64,000 nt of DNA, taken from Dipteris shenzhenensis (lineage: Eukaryota; Polypodiophyta; Polypodiopsida; Gleicheniales). The stretch lies in NCBI GenBank assembly GCA_047967505.1, contig CM106539.1; one strand, written 5' to 3'. Under the pieces are notes generated by a model, which saw nothing but the letters and a program-made list of their open reading frames with translations, ran no database searches and was not told where the DNA came from. Both the position numbers and the translations under genes were made by a program. Shown here piece by piece: positions 19,701 through 32,965 of the stretch. The stretch's first letter is position 1. Each line of letters begins with the position of its first letter.

Positions 19701-22700
19701 ACCACCTCGTTTCAGCTCTCCCGTTTTTTATTCTAATCAACGAATCTTCATTTGATTATGTAAATAATATGCACCACTTTACTCAACTTTAAATACAAAT
19801 TTAGTATTGATTAGCACTAATTCACGAAACTCATAGGATTATCAGGGCTTGTCATAGAGGGCCTCCGAATCTTGGAGTACAAAGCTTACAACATCGAGTG
19901 GAGATACAGGTCGCCCCTCTCTTGCCCCCCCACCCCTCACTCCAACAAGCAAATACTCTTACCCCATTTGAAAACTAGCTCCAACCAGTTCGCATCTTCG
20001 AGGTTCCCCGAATTCTCTTCTAAAGCTTGTGTGGCTATTTGCAAAGGTCTTGGCTAGCTGCCACATTTAATGTAAAGTCTCCCTAGGAAGCTAGTGCGGG
20101 GGGTAGGCCTCTAAAGCCTATTGTCACAAGGACGTGGCCTCAACCTTGCAGTGCCAAGGTACACTAGAGCTAGCAGAGCACTAAGCCTCGCTCAGACGCC
20201 GACTTGTCGAAGGGGCACTGCTTGAAATGGCAAAAAAAAATTGGACGGCAAGGAAGGTTGTTCGACACCCAAGCCTTAGTCAAGATTGCAATAGCCAGTG
20301 GAAGACTTTGGCGAGCTACAGCATCAAATTATTGCTGGACATCTAACAAATGGGCTTCGTCTCTATTTGAGTCGTGTGAACACCACACAGCAACAGCCAA
20401 GCTATTTCTAACCTCCTTTGCTACCACTTGGTCTAAACGACCCTAACATGACCCCTTGCGCTGTCACTAGCAATGCCACAATAGTAGAAGTAAATGTTCT
20501 ATCCCAACCTAGCTCAACATTTTGAAAACCTAGACATTCTACATGGGTGACTTTTGCAAATCTGTCAGAGCATCCCCCTAGGCTAGGCTAGAATAGCCTC
20601 TTTTCCCAACATTGGACTAGAGCTACAATGCTCCCACATTTGTTTGGCGATACTCAAGGCAACCATAGGGATGATAAATTTCATCGCTAGTGGTGCCCTA
20701 CTACTAGCGCTACTGGGAGGCCCTTTGTCTCTAGAAAGCAATCCATAGGTGGAATGAGAAGTCATTCCCTCTCAACAAGGACATGACCCCTACCAACATG
20801 GCATGCCATCGATTCACTCACAATTGGTAGCAACAAGGGGTGTAGGCAATAGGGGTGGAATGTCATATAAGAGAGTAGGAGCATCTCTAGAGTTGCAAGG
20901 CCTTTGCATGCGCGCACGCACGTGTGTGTGTGTAGGTAGCGGTTCTACAAACTAGAATCCAAGTAAAAATCAATTTTGCATTGGAGCAAATATAAAATAC
21001 GTAACTTGGTAAAAAGTCCCTTTGCATTTACAATCTTGGATAAAGAGCGAGGATAGCTTTAAGGCATTGAACTCATTGGTAGCTGTACTTGAGATGTATT
21101 GGAGCCAGGAAAGAGCTTTGCTTTAAGGGGAGGTGAGCCATGAGCATGAGAGGGAAACTTCAAAAGGGGGCAAGGAAATGTAATGAAGCCCTTCATTGTA
21201 GTGAGGGAGGAGATGAAATGAGGCAAATGAAGAAATTGCTAAGGAAAGAGAAACACGAGGGGATGACATAGTGATTGTCCCTTCATCCTTTTGACCTCAC
21301 ATTAAAGGCCAATAGATCAAGGTCCTTACCACTAGAGTACACAGGGGGTATCTACGAGGAGGTACCCATAGGTTCCTTAGTGGTAGCTTGGCATTATTTG
21401 TTTACTTATCATGCCACATGAAACGCATGGGGGAGGACAGCTGGGTAGAGTTAGTGGTAATCATACGTCTAAAGAAATGTGGAAACCACCTAAGATTAAC
21501 AATATTACCATAGCTTCCTTCCAAATTTAATTGGCACCAACTTCCAAGTACAATAGTGGTGACTAATAAAGCGAGCATTGATACCAAAAGTCCATACTTA
21601 GGGGTGGGCGCTAACCCTAGACACTAGATGTATCATATAGTGGGTTAGCAATCCTTCATATAGGTTACGAGTATAGGAGGTCATGCATAAAACATCCAAT
21701 CATGGGTATAGTTTTGATTAAGCATGGGACTAGAAAATCAATAAAGCCGTGCAACAAGAAAATCAATAATTCCAAACACAATTCCTATAGCACATTGTGT
21801 GCGAGATTCTGGTTAAGAAAATGTGTGTGCGTGCGTGCGTGCATGCATGTGTGTGTGTGTGTAATGTTTCTAAAAAAGAATGCACACAATGCAAAATCTA
21901 TGTGCTTGTGTGTATGATGTTTCTAGCATATGACAATTTTTTTGCCCTTCCACTTGGAAAGTAAATGCTTTGCATTGTATAAAGGTGTTGATTCCTTAAT
22001 CATATTAACATATTCTTCCTTTAACTAAATCGTATAAGATATATATGCCTTGCCTAGGTATATTTGCACACACTCAAGTACACACCTTATTTTTTCCTTG
22101 TGTATATTTTTACCTACTCAAAGTACGCACTTTATTTTTTAACAAATATAACATGGGTGCTTTTCATTTTGAAGAAACGGAAAATAAGAGTAGGCTATAG
22201 GGGCAAAAGGTGGATTAACATTAGTTCAAGCAGTTGATGATGCGATCATAAAGGAAGGCACAATACATAGTTGACAGGAAATTTTGTTCAACAGAAGCTA
22301 AAGAGAGCATGTTTGAAGATGTTCAAGTAAATGCAAATGGTGAGTGGAAGCAAAATGTTATTATCTCCTAGACTTTCAAAAAATGTAAAGCATAGAAAGC
22401 CACAATTGGAAGACAATAATTTGGATCATAATTCATTAGTACCATCCATTGTGTATCTCGAGGAAAAAAAATAGAGAACATGGCATCCACAATCTTCATC
22501 ATAATGGTAAATGGAAGAATCTATGTATCTATCAATGATGTAAAGGTACAGGAAACTTCACCATTTTCATGTAACAATTATGAAAAGAACATACTCGATA
22601 AAGAGAATAAAAGTTTGCTTTACTTTCTCACTTTGTTCTTTTGCTTTTTCCCCTTTAGTTCTTCTCTTCACCCTCTTCTGATTCCTTGTGTATGGATCGT

Positions 22701-25700
22701 GTCATTCCAAAAGCTTTATATAAGTCCATTTTTGTGGTGAGACAAGCATATAAGCATGGAATTTTAGCCTATTAAGAACATAATGTTTCAAATATTTGGA
22801 ATGAGAAGCTTGAATTATGGAACTCTTGACTGTAACATTAAGATTAATATGGCCAAAGGGTTAAAATTTGATGTTTTTTCTCATTAGGAAACTGTAATAC
22901 TTCATGGTCGTAATTGTTTGTATTACAATACTTCGTGGGGTCATCTCATGGTTGTAATTGTGTGTATTACAATCAAATGGATTCAGTAAATTTAATGAAA
23001 GAGGTGAGGACTACAACTTGATATACACACTCTTTCATTATTGGGTGTACTGCTAGGGATTAAAATTCTTCTCTCTAATCTTGGGTTCTATGCATGATGG
23101 GTAACAACAATTCATGGCCCATGAAAGATCTTGGGTTCTCTTCATCATCTTGTAAAAATCTATTTTAAAACCTAAAACCAAGGTAGAATTGAGGCAAACT
23201 AATTTATCTTAGCACATAAGTATCAAGTAATTATCATTGTGTGTAGTTTCTATTATCATGTGTGAATATGGTGACAAATTGGGACATTGCATGGCGTACG
23301 GTTAGGCAAGAAGGGTTGGGGTGGCAAAGGCATAAGGTATAGTTCTTAGATAAGGGATTTAATGAGTGAAGTTTGAGGGCAGAAAGGTTGTTAGGCAAGC
23401 ACAAGACATAAACAATTGGACTAATAGATTTGATAGTGAGGGAGAAAGAGCACAAGGGTAGATTGATCACACAACAAAACCAAGGCATGCCTTACAATCT
23501 TCATCTAGCTCATTTAATAAAAATTATGTCCTAGATAGGTTTATAGTGTCAATTTTTTCCTTTCATACTCGAGTCATACTCTTCTTGGACTGTTTTTTCA
23601 TTCAATGAAAGCGAGATTTTGTAGATAGGTTTATGGATTCCATTTTCTTCTTATGGATTTGTTGTCTCATTGACAATCATGCATTTACATTATGTGACGT
23701 AACTCTAACACCCCTTCTAAGTTGCAATCCATACATGATGTACATGTTGCACATATTGTTACATTCAAGACAATATATACTTTTAACTAGTGTCAATACT
23801 CTTTTGGGGGGCTTTTGGCTTGTAGATGCACTTTTTTAATGTTCAAATGTAATAGCTAAGGATTTTGATGGCATAGTTCATACCTCCTAGGTAAATGGTG
23901 AGATAAGTTAAGTCTTTTCTACATATTTGTACTCTAGCATCGATTCACCTTTCAATGTCATATTTTGGAAGCTTGACACTATATTCCATGCTCATTCCAT
24001 GAGGGTAGTGCCTACTTTTGCATCTTCCATGTTGAGAGATTGTAGGGCTCTATATCTTCATCTTGTAAAAGCATTATGTGGTTGAAATTGGAGGTCATCC
24101 ATGTCTTTCATTTGACATCATGTTACTAGTTAGCCTTTCACTTGTGAAATATAGGCTTTATATAGCTTTTGCTAAAAGTCAATGATCAACATCTAAAAAT
24201 GATGAAGAAATGCTCTCCAATCTATCTTGAATCACAAAATCTACTCCAATGAAAGAACTCATGATGGAAGCTTCTTTTTAGTCTATGGACTGGATCAATG
24301 ACCTTGCCCAATATATTTATTTTTACAAATGTTCAACACCATCTATTTTGTGTTATAGTCCATAACTAGGCTTAGGGCTTGTAGCAATTGAATAGGCATC
24401 GCTATTCTCTATATAAAAATTTCAGAAGATATAGTCATGTTGGCAATTTCACTTACTATATGTGCTTGCAATCGAGTCACAAGCATATATAGTGATTGTA
24501 CATGCATTGCTAAGTGACATAATTTTATAAAAAGCATTGCTAAGTGGTGAAGTTGCATTTTGAAAAATGTGTTATTGTAGGGTTACTATGCAACTCATAA
24601 GCATAATTACATAGTGAGGAAATGAGAGAGAGTGTGGGATTACAAACCAAGAGCTTGTTTAGGGATTATCCCTAGGCATTTCACTCCATCTTGAATATAT
24701 CTTGCTCCCATTCCTCCTCCTCAACATCATTGACTCATCAAAGCCATAGTTGCTACTCTTGAGTGCCTTCATTTGCTATGTATGATTATAGCGAGCTCAC
24801 TCTCTCTAACAACTACAACTAGCTCTTTCAATTTGTTCAAAATATCTCTTGCTCTAGCTTCTCCTCCTTATCACCCATAACTTCTTGAAACCTTGTTCCT
24901 ACTCTTAAGTGCCATTGGTTGCTCCATGGGATCATGATTCATAGCTCTCACCCTCTATTTATTGCAAGCAAACATTAAAGGCTAGCTCTTCTTTCCTAAA
25001 AGGGTTGATAAGAGGAAATTTATTTGTTAAGACACTTCTTCAGTCTTCCAGCCCAATTTATCCATTGAATCCCTACAGGATAGTGGATAAGGGTTCCCTC
25101 TTTTACCTTCTCAAATTTGGCTCCAATTTATAGTCTTTCCTCTAGGTATGCTGTGAGTGAAGCTTGATGTAGAGATAAAATATACACTTGCAAACATGGG
25201 CTTAAAAATGTTTGAGCTTAAGAATTTGAACTTAAATCCATGCATGCTTACCCTTCCCTAATCAATGGGAGGTAGTTCCTATACTTGTCATTGTGTTGGC
25301 CACTTTCCTTTGATAATCAAACACAAGATTTTATCTTTGTTTCTATAAATACTCCATGATGCCTTTGATTTGCTCAAAGGGCTTGTGGGCTCCTTTCGTG
25401 CACTTTGCCTATAATTCCAAAAGTAAACTTTGACATACAAATAGGTTAAGCAATAAAAAACCTTGTTTCTAATTCATTTTATCATTTTTAATTGAGAAAG
25501 ATGTAGTTGTTTTTTTATAACTTGTAAAAGGGAAAATGGAACAAAAATAGAAAATAAGCTTGAATTCAAAAATAAAATAATGGCAATGCACTCTATGACC
25601 ACAATACTAGATTTTTCGAGGACCATGAGCAATAACACAAATCCTAATGATTGGATTAAAATTCTTATTTGTTATTGTACCACATACAAGTTTGTACATC

Positions 25701-26020
25701 TTAATGAAAAGTTGGGATTTTGTTGTGTCACGTATCTTGATACAAGTAGTAGCTCTTCTTCAAGCACATGTCCACCACCTTTGTTTGTCCTACCTCAAAT
25801 GTTGTGCATTGACTACATGTCGCACTCTCAAAGTTATCATTAGATACATTCATACAATATAGATCATGTCTCTATAACACTCTTATGATAAGACATCCAT
25901 GCATAGATTGAAAAAGTCTACTAAATCTCAAAATATACATATGTGTGAAGCATCACATGCATAGGATGTTGATGCATAGATGTTGAAAGGGTTTTGATGC
26001 TTAGATGCTCTCTTAAATAT
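19700..26020. other. Intergenic DNA without recognised genes
   Basis: I see no family motif in any frame here. 19.9-20.9 kb is moderately GC-rich with short open frames that look non-coding. From 20.9 kb the DNA is AT-rich with only short frames. Small GT-rich microsatellites occur near 20918-20932 and 21822-21862. Diverged transposon remnants below my recognition limit are possible. Confidence 0.5.
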
Positions 26021-26430
26021 TGTATCCCCTATGGTATTGACATCTCATTTTTGTTATGTTCTATTTTTAGGGAGAGAGAGAGAGAGAGAGAGAGAGAGCA
26101 CATCCGATCATCATCCCTTTGCGAACCCTATGGAAGGCCCAAAAATCAATAACAAGCAAAGGAGCACCCATCTTCTAAAGTGCTTCTACAAGTGTATGGG
26201 TATTATATCTGCTATGGTATTGATATCTCATTTTTGACCCTATGGGTATTGTATCCCCTATGGTTTTGACATCTCATTTTCGTTATGTTTTTTTTTTTGG
26301 GGGGGGGGGGGGAGAGAGAGAGAGAGAGAGAGCGTGCACATCCAATCATAATTCCTTTGGGAACCCTATGGGAGGCCCAAAAAGCAATAACAAGCAAAGG
26401 AGCACCCATCTTCTAAAGTTCTTCTACAGT
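26021..26430. repeat. Tandem duplication of a 230 bp unit containing GA tracts
   Basis: TGTATCCCCTATGGT at 26021 recurs at 26250. Both copies continue with TTGACATCTCATTTT, a GAGAGA run, CACATCC(G/A)ATCAT, GGCCCAAAAA and AAGGAGCACCCATCTTCTAA. A third partial start occurs near 26196. The GA run of the second copy is preceded by T(11)G(14) at 26288-26312. Confidence 0.88.
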
Positions 26431-26929
26431 GTGAGAGAACCCTTATGCGTAGATGATAAGGCTACACCATAGATTGTCTGTCATGAAGAGGAATGAGAGC
26501 TACCATCTATAGAGCAAGTAGGCCATAACATGGGTAGTAAGGGTTATTTCTTTATTTGTGCATACACATGAGAAGTGAGATATGTAGTATGTAGTATCCT
26601 GAAAATTTTATTTCATGTAGGTGGCTTGTGGTAAATCGGTTTCATTTGATGTAAAGTCATTTTTCTATCATCGTATTTGAGCTTAATTTGTGAGCTAGAG
26701 GTATGTAACTAGATTCTCAGACATGGAATTAGAACCCAATTAGTCTACTTTAGTGATCTATTCTACAACTAAAGGTGGAAACCCTTGCTCTTGAAGAAAG
26801 GAGGGTCTCTAATTTAGCCAAGTGTGCTATAAGAAATTGAGGTTTGCAATGAGTGCAAAAGACTTTTGGTTGGTGTGTACTTCATGGGATCCAAATAGGC
26901 AATCATGGCATCTCATATACCTATCCCTA

Positions 26930-26946
26930 CCCCCCCCCCCCCCCCC
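26930..26946. repeat. C(17) homopolymer
   Basis: Seventeen consecutive C bases followed by AAACATACACACACACA. Confidence 0.95.
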
Positions 26947-26949
26947 AAA

Positions 26950-29440
26950 CATACACACACACAAGCCAAAATTAAAAATTAAAAAAACATACCAGGATAC
27001 TACTAACTTCAAAATGGTATGTAGAAAAAACATGGAGACTACAATACAACTAAAAAAGACCATGACCAAGAGTGTGTCATGGGGCTATTCCACGTTATGA
27101 ATTTTTGCAAAGTTCAATGAACTTTCATGCTTACTACCTCAACGATGGATAAATTACTCATAATATCCATCTTAAGCGAATACTTATTGCTTTCTCCACA
27201 AAACAATTAAGGTAGATCACATATCGACTACAAATTTGCTGAACATACATATACAAAACATATTCATTATCCATGGTACTAATCTTGTCGCTTTGCAAGT
27301 GGTGTGAGTTCTTTTTTATCTTAATTTGGTTTAATCTCTTATAGTTTATGACTATATATATATACGTATAATAGGTGAGAGTGTGTGTTTGGCGGTGGTT
27401 ATTTTGAATTCCTTGTGATTTTCAGTCTTCTCCATGGATCAAGAGTATGATTTGGGTAAGTATCTGTCTATTTGAGTCTAGTTTGACGTTCTTTATTCTA
27501 TTTAAAGTTTTTTCTCTTTAAGTTTTGGGCATCGCATAGAAGATTTACTAGGTGTTTTAAGTAGAATTTCATCTAATTAATTTTTTGATGAGGGTCAATT
27601 GATTAGTCTAGTTGGTTACTTATCTTTAATTTAAGATGATTTGTTGGTAAAAATTTTGAGGGGTCTCCCTTTCGTGTTAAGCTCTCATATTTGTGTTACC
27701 AAAAAATTCTTTTGGCGGTCTAGATATAGTGTTAAAGTGTGTTTTAAAGGGTTTATCTTTCTTTATGTTCTCGAGTTTGTAGCTTAGTTTATAGCATGGT
27801 TGGAGCAAGGGGGAAGGGTAACTAGTCCTCATATTGGTAGAAACTTTATATTCTATAAATTTAATTATAGTAGGATGATACATTTTCTTAACGTTTTTCC
27901 TGTTGCTTTTTGTGTTCGGAAGCCTGACTGTCTTAAGTGAGCTTAATGCTCCCTGGCACTCTCTAACGAGAGTCGATGGCTTTCTTCTTCTTCCTCCAGG
28001 AGCCTCTTTGTCTGGTCGAATTTGCTTCCCGGTTCTCTTGTTGCTTTCTGGCTTTGGGCTCGTATAGCTCTCTCTAGCTCGTGTAGATCTCGCTGGGTTT
28101 TCCTCTCTGAGCTTCCGTGTGTTTGCTGCTTTGATCTATGGCTATGTTTTTGCAGTACTCCCAATAGAATGCTTAGTCAGGGATCCGTTGGAGAAAGCTT
28201 GGCATTTGCTTTGGTTATCTGCTGATCAAATTTTCCAGCTTACTAGGTGTGTGGAGCGTATGAAGAAGCGGTTTTTCATTCCTCCCTTCCTCAACTTTGC
28301 TCCTGCATGGCATAAGCCCGTTGTCATTTCGTTCTTCTGCTTTGAAGCTTGATCGCCAGCACAACCCATTCTTTTAGCTTCTCCTGAGTCTTTGGTTTCC
28401 TTCTTCTCAAAGCTAGATCCCTTAACCTTGAGAGCAGCCGCATCGGCTTAACGGGCTAGCTTTAGTGTTTTTGGCAGACAGATCAAAAGGTGATGTCTGG
28501 AAAATGATTATTCTTTGTGCCAGGAGGTTTGGAGACAATTGGAACATTCGCATGTGAGCAAGGCTTTCGTGAGTTCAGTTCCTGGATAGGTTCTTTCGTC
28601 GTTGAAGCAGTCTCCTTTCTTTCGCCAATCCAAATTCTTGTTTTCACTTGAGGACTCTTCTATTTTATTACATCTGGGGCGTGTGTGATTGCTCGGGCAG
28701 AGATGACAGGTTAGTCGGGTCTTTAGTTCGCGGTTGCCACCTCTCGGTGGCTTGACTCTCTCGAGCTCAAGGTGAGCCAGTATGGTTTCTTATGGCTCCT
28801 ATCATTATTTGCTCGATTAATGCTCGCTCTTATTGTTGTCTTGCAGGTTCATGGGGAGTAGCTCACATTTTTTATTGGTTGAGTAAGTGGCTAGGTACGG
28901 GTATGCTATTGGTCTCACTTGTTGTCTGTTCTCTATTGGGTTGTATGTGAAGTTTAGTTCGAATGTTATTACTTTCTCCTGGCTTGTATGGCTTTGAAAC
29001 ATTTAGCTTATTCTGAAGCGTTTCTCTTTGGGTGGATTTCCTTGCCGTCTCTAGGACCCAACCTTCTTTTCTTTGATTTACTGGCACTTATTTCTCACTA
29101 GGCGAGCATCTCTTAAAGGACGAGTAGCTACCTCTTTATCCAGCTGTGTTTCCATCATCATTCGAGGAATATCCAAAATTGGGGAGTGTGCCATTGGATT
29201 CTCTTCAAGTCAAGCTCTGCTTTTAGGATCGTACATTTCGATATGCTTGAGCATCTGTTTAGATTGGATAAATGGTCATAACGTTTTCTTGCATAATGAT
29301 TAATTTCTGTGCACACTAGCTAATCTTCCTTCACCTCGGGTGTCTATTTGATAGCCTAATTGGAAGTGCCTATGTGTAGTGGATTATAAGAGTATAGGTA
29401 GTTAATGTTAATTATTTCATTATATATATTTATAAAGTTA
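26950..29440. other. Intergenic DNA without recognised genes
   Basis: No coding motif was recognised. 27.9-29.3 kb is less AT-rich and holds several short open frames, mainly on the plus strand (such as 28022-28225). They lack family signatures and could be an unrecognised repeat or an untranslated region. Confidence 0.45.
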
Positions 29441-29443
29441 AAG

Positions 29444-29466
29444 ATATACATATACATATACATGTG

Positions 29467-29505
<39 letters not shown>

Positions 29506-29588
29506 GCACGCATGCACATACATATGTACATACATATATACATACATACATGTATACATATACATACACATACATATATATATGTACA
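29444..29588. repeat. 145 bp alternating purine-pyrimidine tract with (AC)n core
   Basis: Every base from 29444 to 29588 alternates purine and pyrimidine, through TATACA words, an AC run (about 29470-29501), CGCACGCACGCATG and back to CATACATA words. Open frames through it are low-complexity artefacts. Confidence 0.95.
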
Positions 29589-29639
29589 AGTCTCTTATTT
29601 GCTTACACTCATGGTGGCTACACAAATTGCCCTAGTTTC

Positions 29640-30430
29640 CCCCCCCCAAAATCATTTAGAATATTTTTTAAACACACACACACACACAAATTTTTCTCCG
29701 CTAAAATCTTCTTACTGAAGCACATAAACCCCCCCATTTTCTTTTTTTCTACTTCATTTTGTTAAAAAAATTTATCTTCCCTCTTAACTTTTCTTATTTC
29801 ATTCTACTAATCCCAAAAACTCCCCATTTAAAAATTTTTGTCCTTCTTTTAATTCTTATATCTACTATACCCTTTTTAAACCCCGCTAATTTCCCCCCTT
29901 TGTCGTCAACACCCTTTACACCTTTTAACTACACCTAAATTTGCTTTTTGGTAAAAGTGGCCTTTTGTTTCTTATTTGGCTAGCTTAGACCCTTTACATA
30001 ATTACATACATTTACTTGTAATGATTCCCTTGGCCCCTTTCTTAATTACTTAAAGTAATTGATACTTAATGCTCATGGGTCTATATACATCTTTATTGTA
30101 TTAATCCCCTACACACCCTAACTACCTCCTTAATACTCTCTTATTATAATACCCCCTAAATTTTCTCTCTCACCCTCTAATTATTGTCTTTATAATCGAG
30201 TCTCTTTTTAAACCCCTTTACCCTACCTAATCCTAACCCAAACCCCAAAACCCCCCTTTTCTTAAGCCCCCTTAACTAATTTAAACCCCCTAACTAAGTT
30301 CGCCTTAACCCTTACACTAAAACCCCCCCAACCCGCTTCTTATCCTAACATAATCACCCCTACCTAACTCACTTGCTTCCTCCACCACCCTAACTATTCA
30401 TTAAACTCTTCTTGCCTCCACTAAGTTCGT
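29640..30430. other. G-depleted, C/T-rich intergenic stretch
   Basis: The plus strand has very few G bases over about 790 bp. It is made of C runs, T runs and CTAACCC-like words, for example CCTAACCCAAACCCC near 30231. No gene was seen. It may derive from a skewed simple repeat or decayed telomere-like DNA. Confidence 0.75.
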
Positions 30431-32870
30431 TATGCAAGACGCCACTGCCCATACCCACCCTTTTTTACATGTTCCACCTCTTCTTATCGTTGCCTCTCTT
30501 CATCTCACTGATCCACCACCTCGTTGTCTTACAAACTACCTTCATGGCCTCTCTGGTTGCTCACTTTTTTGGTGCTTGATACTCCCATATCCTACTACTA
30601 TTGTTCCGCTAGTACGTTGGTACTCTACGTGCATGCGCTTCAACCCTTCTTGATGATACAAGGTCTCAATTTTTCTCTTGCTTACTTCAGCTCTTGGCAT
30701 TGCTTTGATGGCTATCGTGGTCTCAGTTGCATGCTGTGTTGCCTCATCCCCTACTGTCAGACTGCTTGGACACAATTTTTTGCTTATGCCTCCTTCTCAT
30801 CCTTCTACCTCAGTCTCACGCTTGACTCGCTACATGGCCTCTCAGGTCTCTTTCACTCCATGCTCCTACTTGACAGTGATAGAATCTTGGCTTTTTTTTC
30901 TCTTGCGCTTCACTCTTCATCTTGCGTCACTAATTGTTTGGGCGCATGTGATAGACAGGTTCTTTCTCTTGTGTTTGCAAGCTCTTGTCTCATTGACCGA
31001 GCTCTTAATGATTGCTCTTCAGTAGTCTCTTGTACATAGTTGCATGCCTTCCAGTGGCAGTCCTTCCAGCCTCACGGATCTACATGTGATTCCTTCACGA
31101 TTGCCTTAGTCACTGAGCTCCTCTTGGTCGCCTCTTGAAAGGCGAGTTTGTTTATGCTTCACTGTGTGGAGGACCATTGTCTTTCTTTCGATATATACAT
31201 ATGTCTACATCTTCATTTTTTCTTTTAATTTGTCTTAAGGTTTTATTCATTTACCTATTTTCTTTGTCTTATTGCTTGATTCTTTTAAATTTATCTATTG
31301 GTTTTCCTTCTCTTTAATGGCTTTAAGGTGTATGGTAGACGAATGCTCTTTAAACCTAACTTCTAAGTTTTATTCTTTTTTAAAATGTTTGATTTTTTTT
31401 GCTTTTATTTTTCTTTATTAAATCTTTTTTGGTTAAACCAATCTTTTCATTTCCCTTAGTTAGATGTTCTTCCCTATTTTTTAGGTTAATTAGTTGCTTT
31501 AATCAATTAATTGCCACTAATACATATAGAAATTCTTAAGCAAATCGGTTAATTTTCCCTTTAAAAGAAATCTTTGTTTAGATTGCCCTTGTTGTGTGAT
31601 GATGGGTGAGGATTACCCCCCATTTTTAATTAATTTTTAATTACTTTTTCCTAAAAAGGGTGTGGATTTTTTGCTCTAATTTAGAAATTCCCAGTCAAGC
31701 AATTTATGTACATTTTATTTCTCTGACCTATTTTCAACCTAGTTTAGTGAGGAATACCCCCCATATTTAAAAAGGGTGTGGACTACCCCTCTATAACAAG
31801 GTGTAATATTTATCTTAAGGTTATCATTCATCTCTTGGTCTATTTCAATTGATGGTTATTCTAATGGTTGTGGACTAACACCCCCTTTTTTCACACATTT
31901 TTTGTGGATTATCTCCTTTTATTTTTGCTCCTTAATGACTCCTTTTATGCATTAGAATCTAGAAGGTTGTGCATGTTCCTAGGTAAAGCAATAATAAGCC
32001 AAGGAACACATGCATTACCTATCTTCCTAAATCATGCTATATTGTTCTAACATATAGTGTCTTTGGATGGTGGTAGCAAGTAAGTGGACCCTGACCTTGG
32101 AACCTAGACTACCTGATGGATTCGACACCCTTTTCCAATCTTGTGTTCCTATTTCAAACTCAATATGATTATAAATTCTCAATTTTGTTAGAATTTTTGC
32201 AAACTCCCAAATTTTTGCAAGTCCCAACTTAATGTCGTAAATATTTTTGTACTTATCTCATATATAACTTTTTATCTAAATGGTGGAATTAATTGTATGG
32301 CTCATTTATTGACCGGACTATTAAATCTACACACACACACACACACATGTATGTATGTATGTATGTATGTATATGGACATATAGATAGGTAATTATAATC
32401 TACTCTTATAATAATGTATTAATATTTAGATTTATATGGTGACACATAAATATAAATATCCCCATACATATAGCTAGTATAGAAGGTGCTTCTAATTGTT
32501 TCTAGGCTCTGCCTTTGATGTCAATGGTATTTTTGTGGTTCAATTTTGAGTGATTCATTCCTTTGATGATTCATAGTAATTTTAGCACGATTGGTTTTTA
32601 ATTGAGGATCCTCATTTTAGCTCTTTGTGGGATATACATGGATTTACTTAGCGTGTACAGTGAAGTTTATCAATATATATAGCTAGAGAATATTTATATC
32701 TCTTGGTATGTATATAGGTGTACTTTTATAGATTTAGTAGATAGAATTCTAACAAAATAGAATATATTTAGTTGTATCTGTTACTCCAATTTTACTCTTA
32801 TGAATGAATGATGTGTAGTCTCCAGTGGTGACTCACGTGTTGTGGGGATCTTGTAGGAATGCCGAGATAA
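30431..32870. other. Intergenic DNA without recognised genes
   Basis: Pyrimidine-rich open frames at 30432-31039 (plus) have biased composition and no family motif. 31.3-32.8 kb is AT-rich, with short recurring words such as AAAGGGTGTGGA(T/C) near 31656 and 31771 and an ACAC/GTAT microsatellite at about 32331-32372. No gene is supported. Confidence 0.45.
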
Positions 32871-32878
32871 ATAGATAA

Positions 32879-32880
<2 letters not shown>

Positions 32881-32962
<82 letters not shown>
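32881..32962. repeat. (GATA)n-(GA)n compound microsatellite
   Basis: A GATA run passes into a 66 bp GA run. It abuts the 3' side of the Penelope-like remnant, whose minus-strand frame runs straight into it. Confidence 0.96.

Positions 32963-32965
<3 letters not shown>

Noticed and set aside
18992-19701. Overlapping long open frames on both strands (up to 224 codons)
   Set aside because: All run through the CT/GA microsatellite, compete with one another on both strands and show no family motif. They look like frame openings in promoter or leader DNA.
20583-20765. Minus-strand frame with AKQMWEHC as a possible copia gag
   Set aside because: Only one short resemblance to the UBN2 AKEIWD motif, with no supporting neighbours.
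29356-29765. Open frames of Tyr/Ile/His/Thr repeats
   Set aside because: Pure products of the alternating AC/AT tract.
30432-31039. Plus-strand frames of 73-171 codons as a membrane protein gene
   Set aside because: Hydrophobic composition follows from pyrimidine-rich DNA. The frames overlap in different phases and no motif or promoter is seen.
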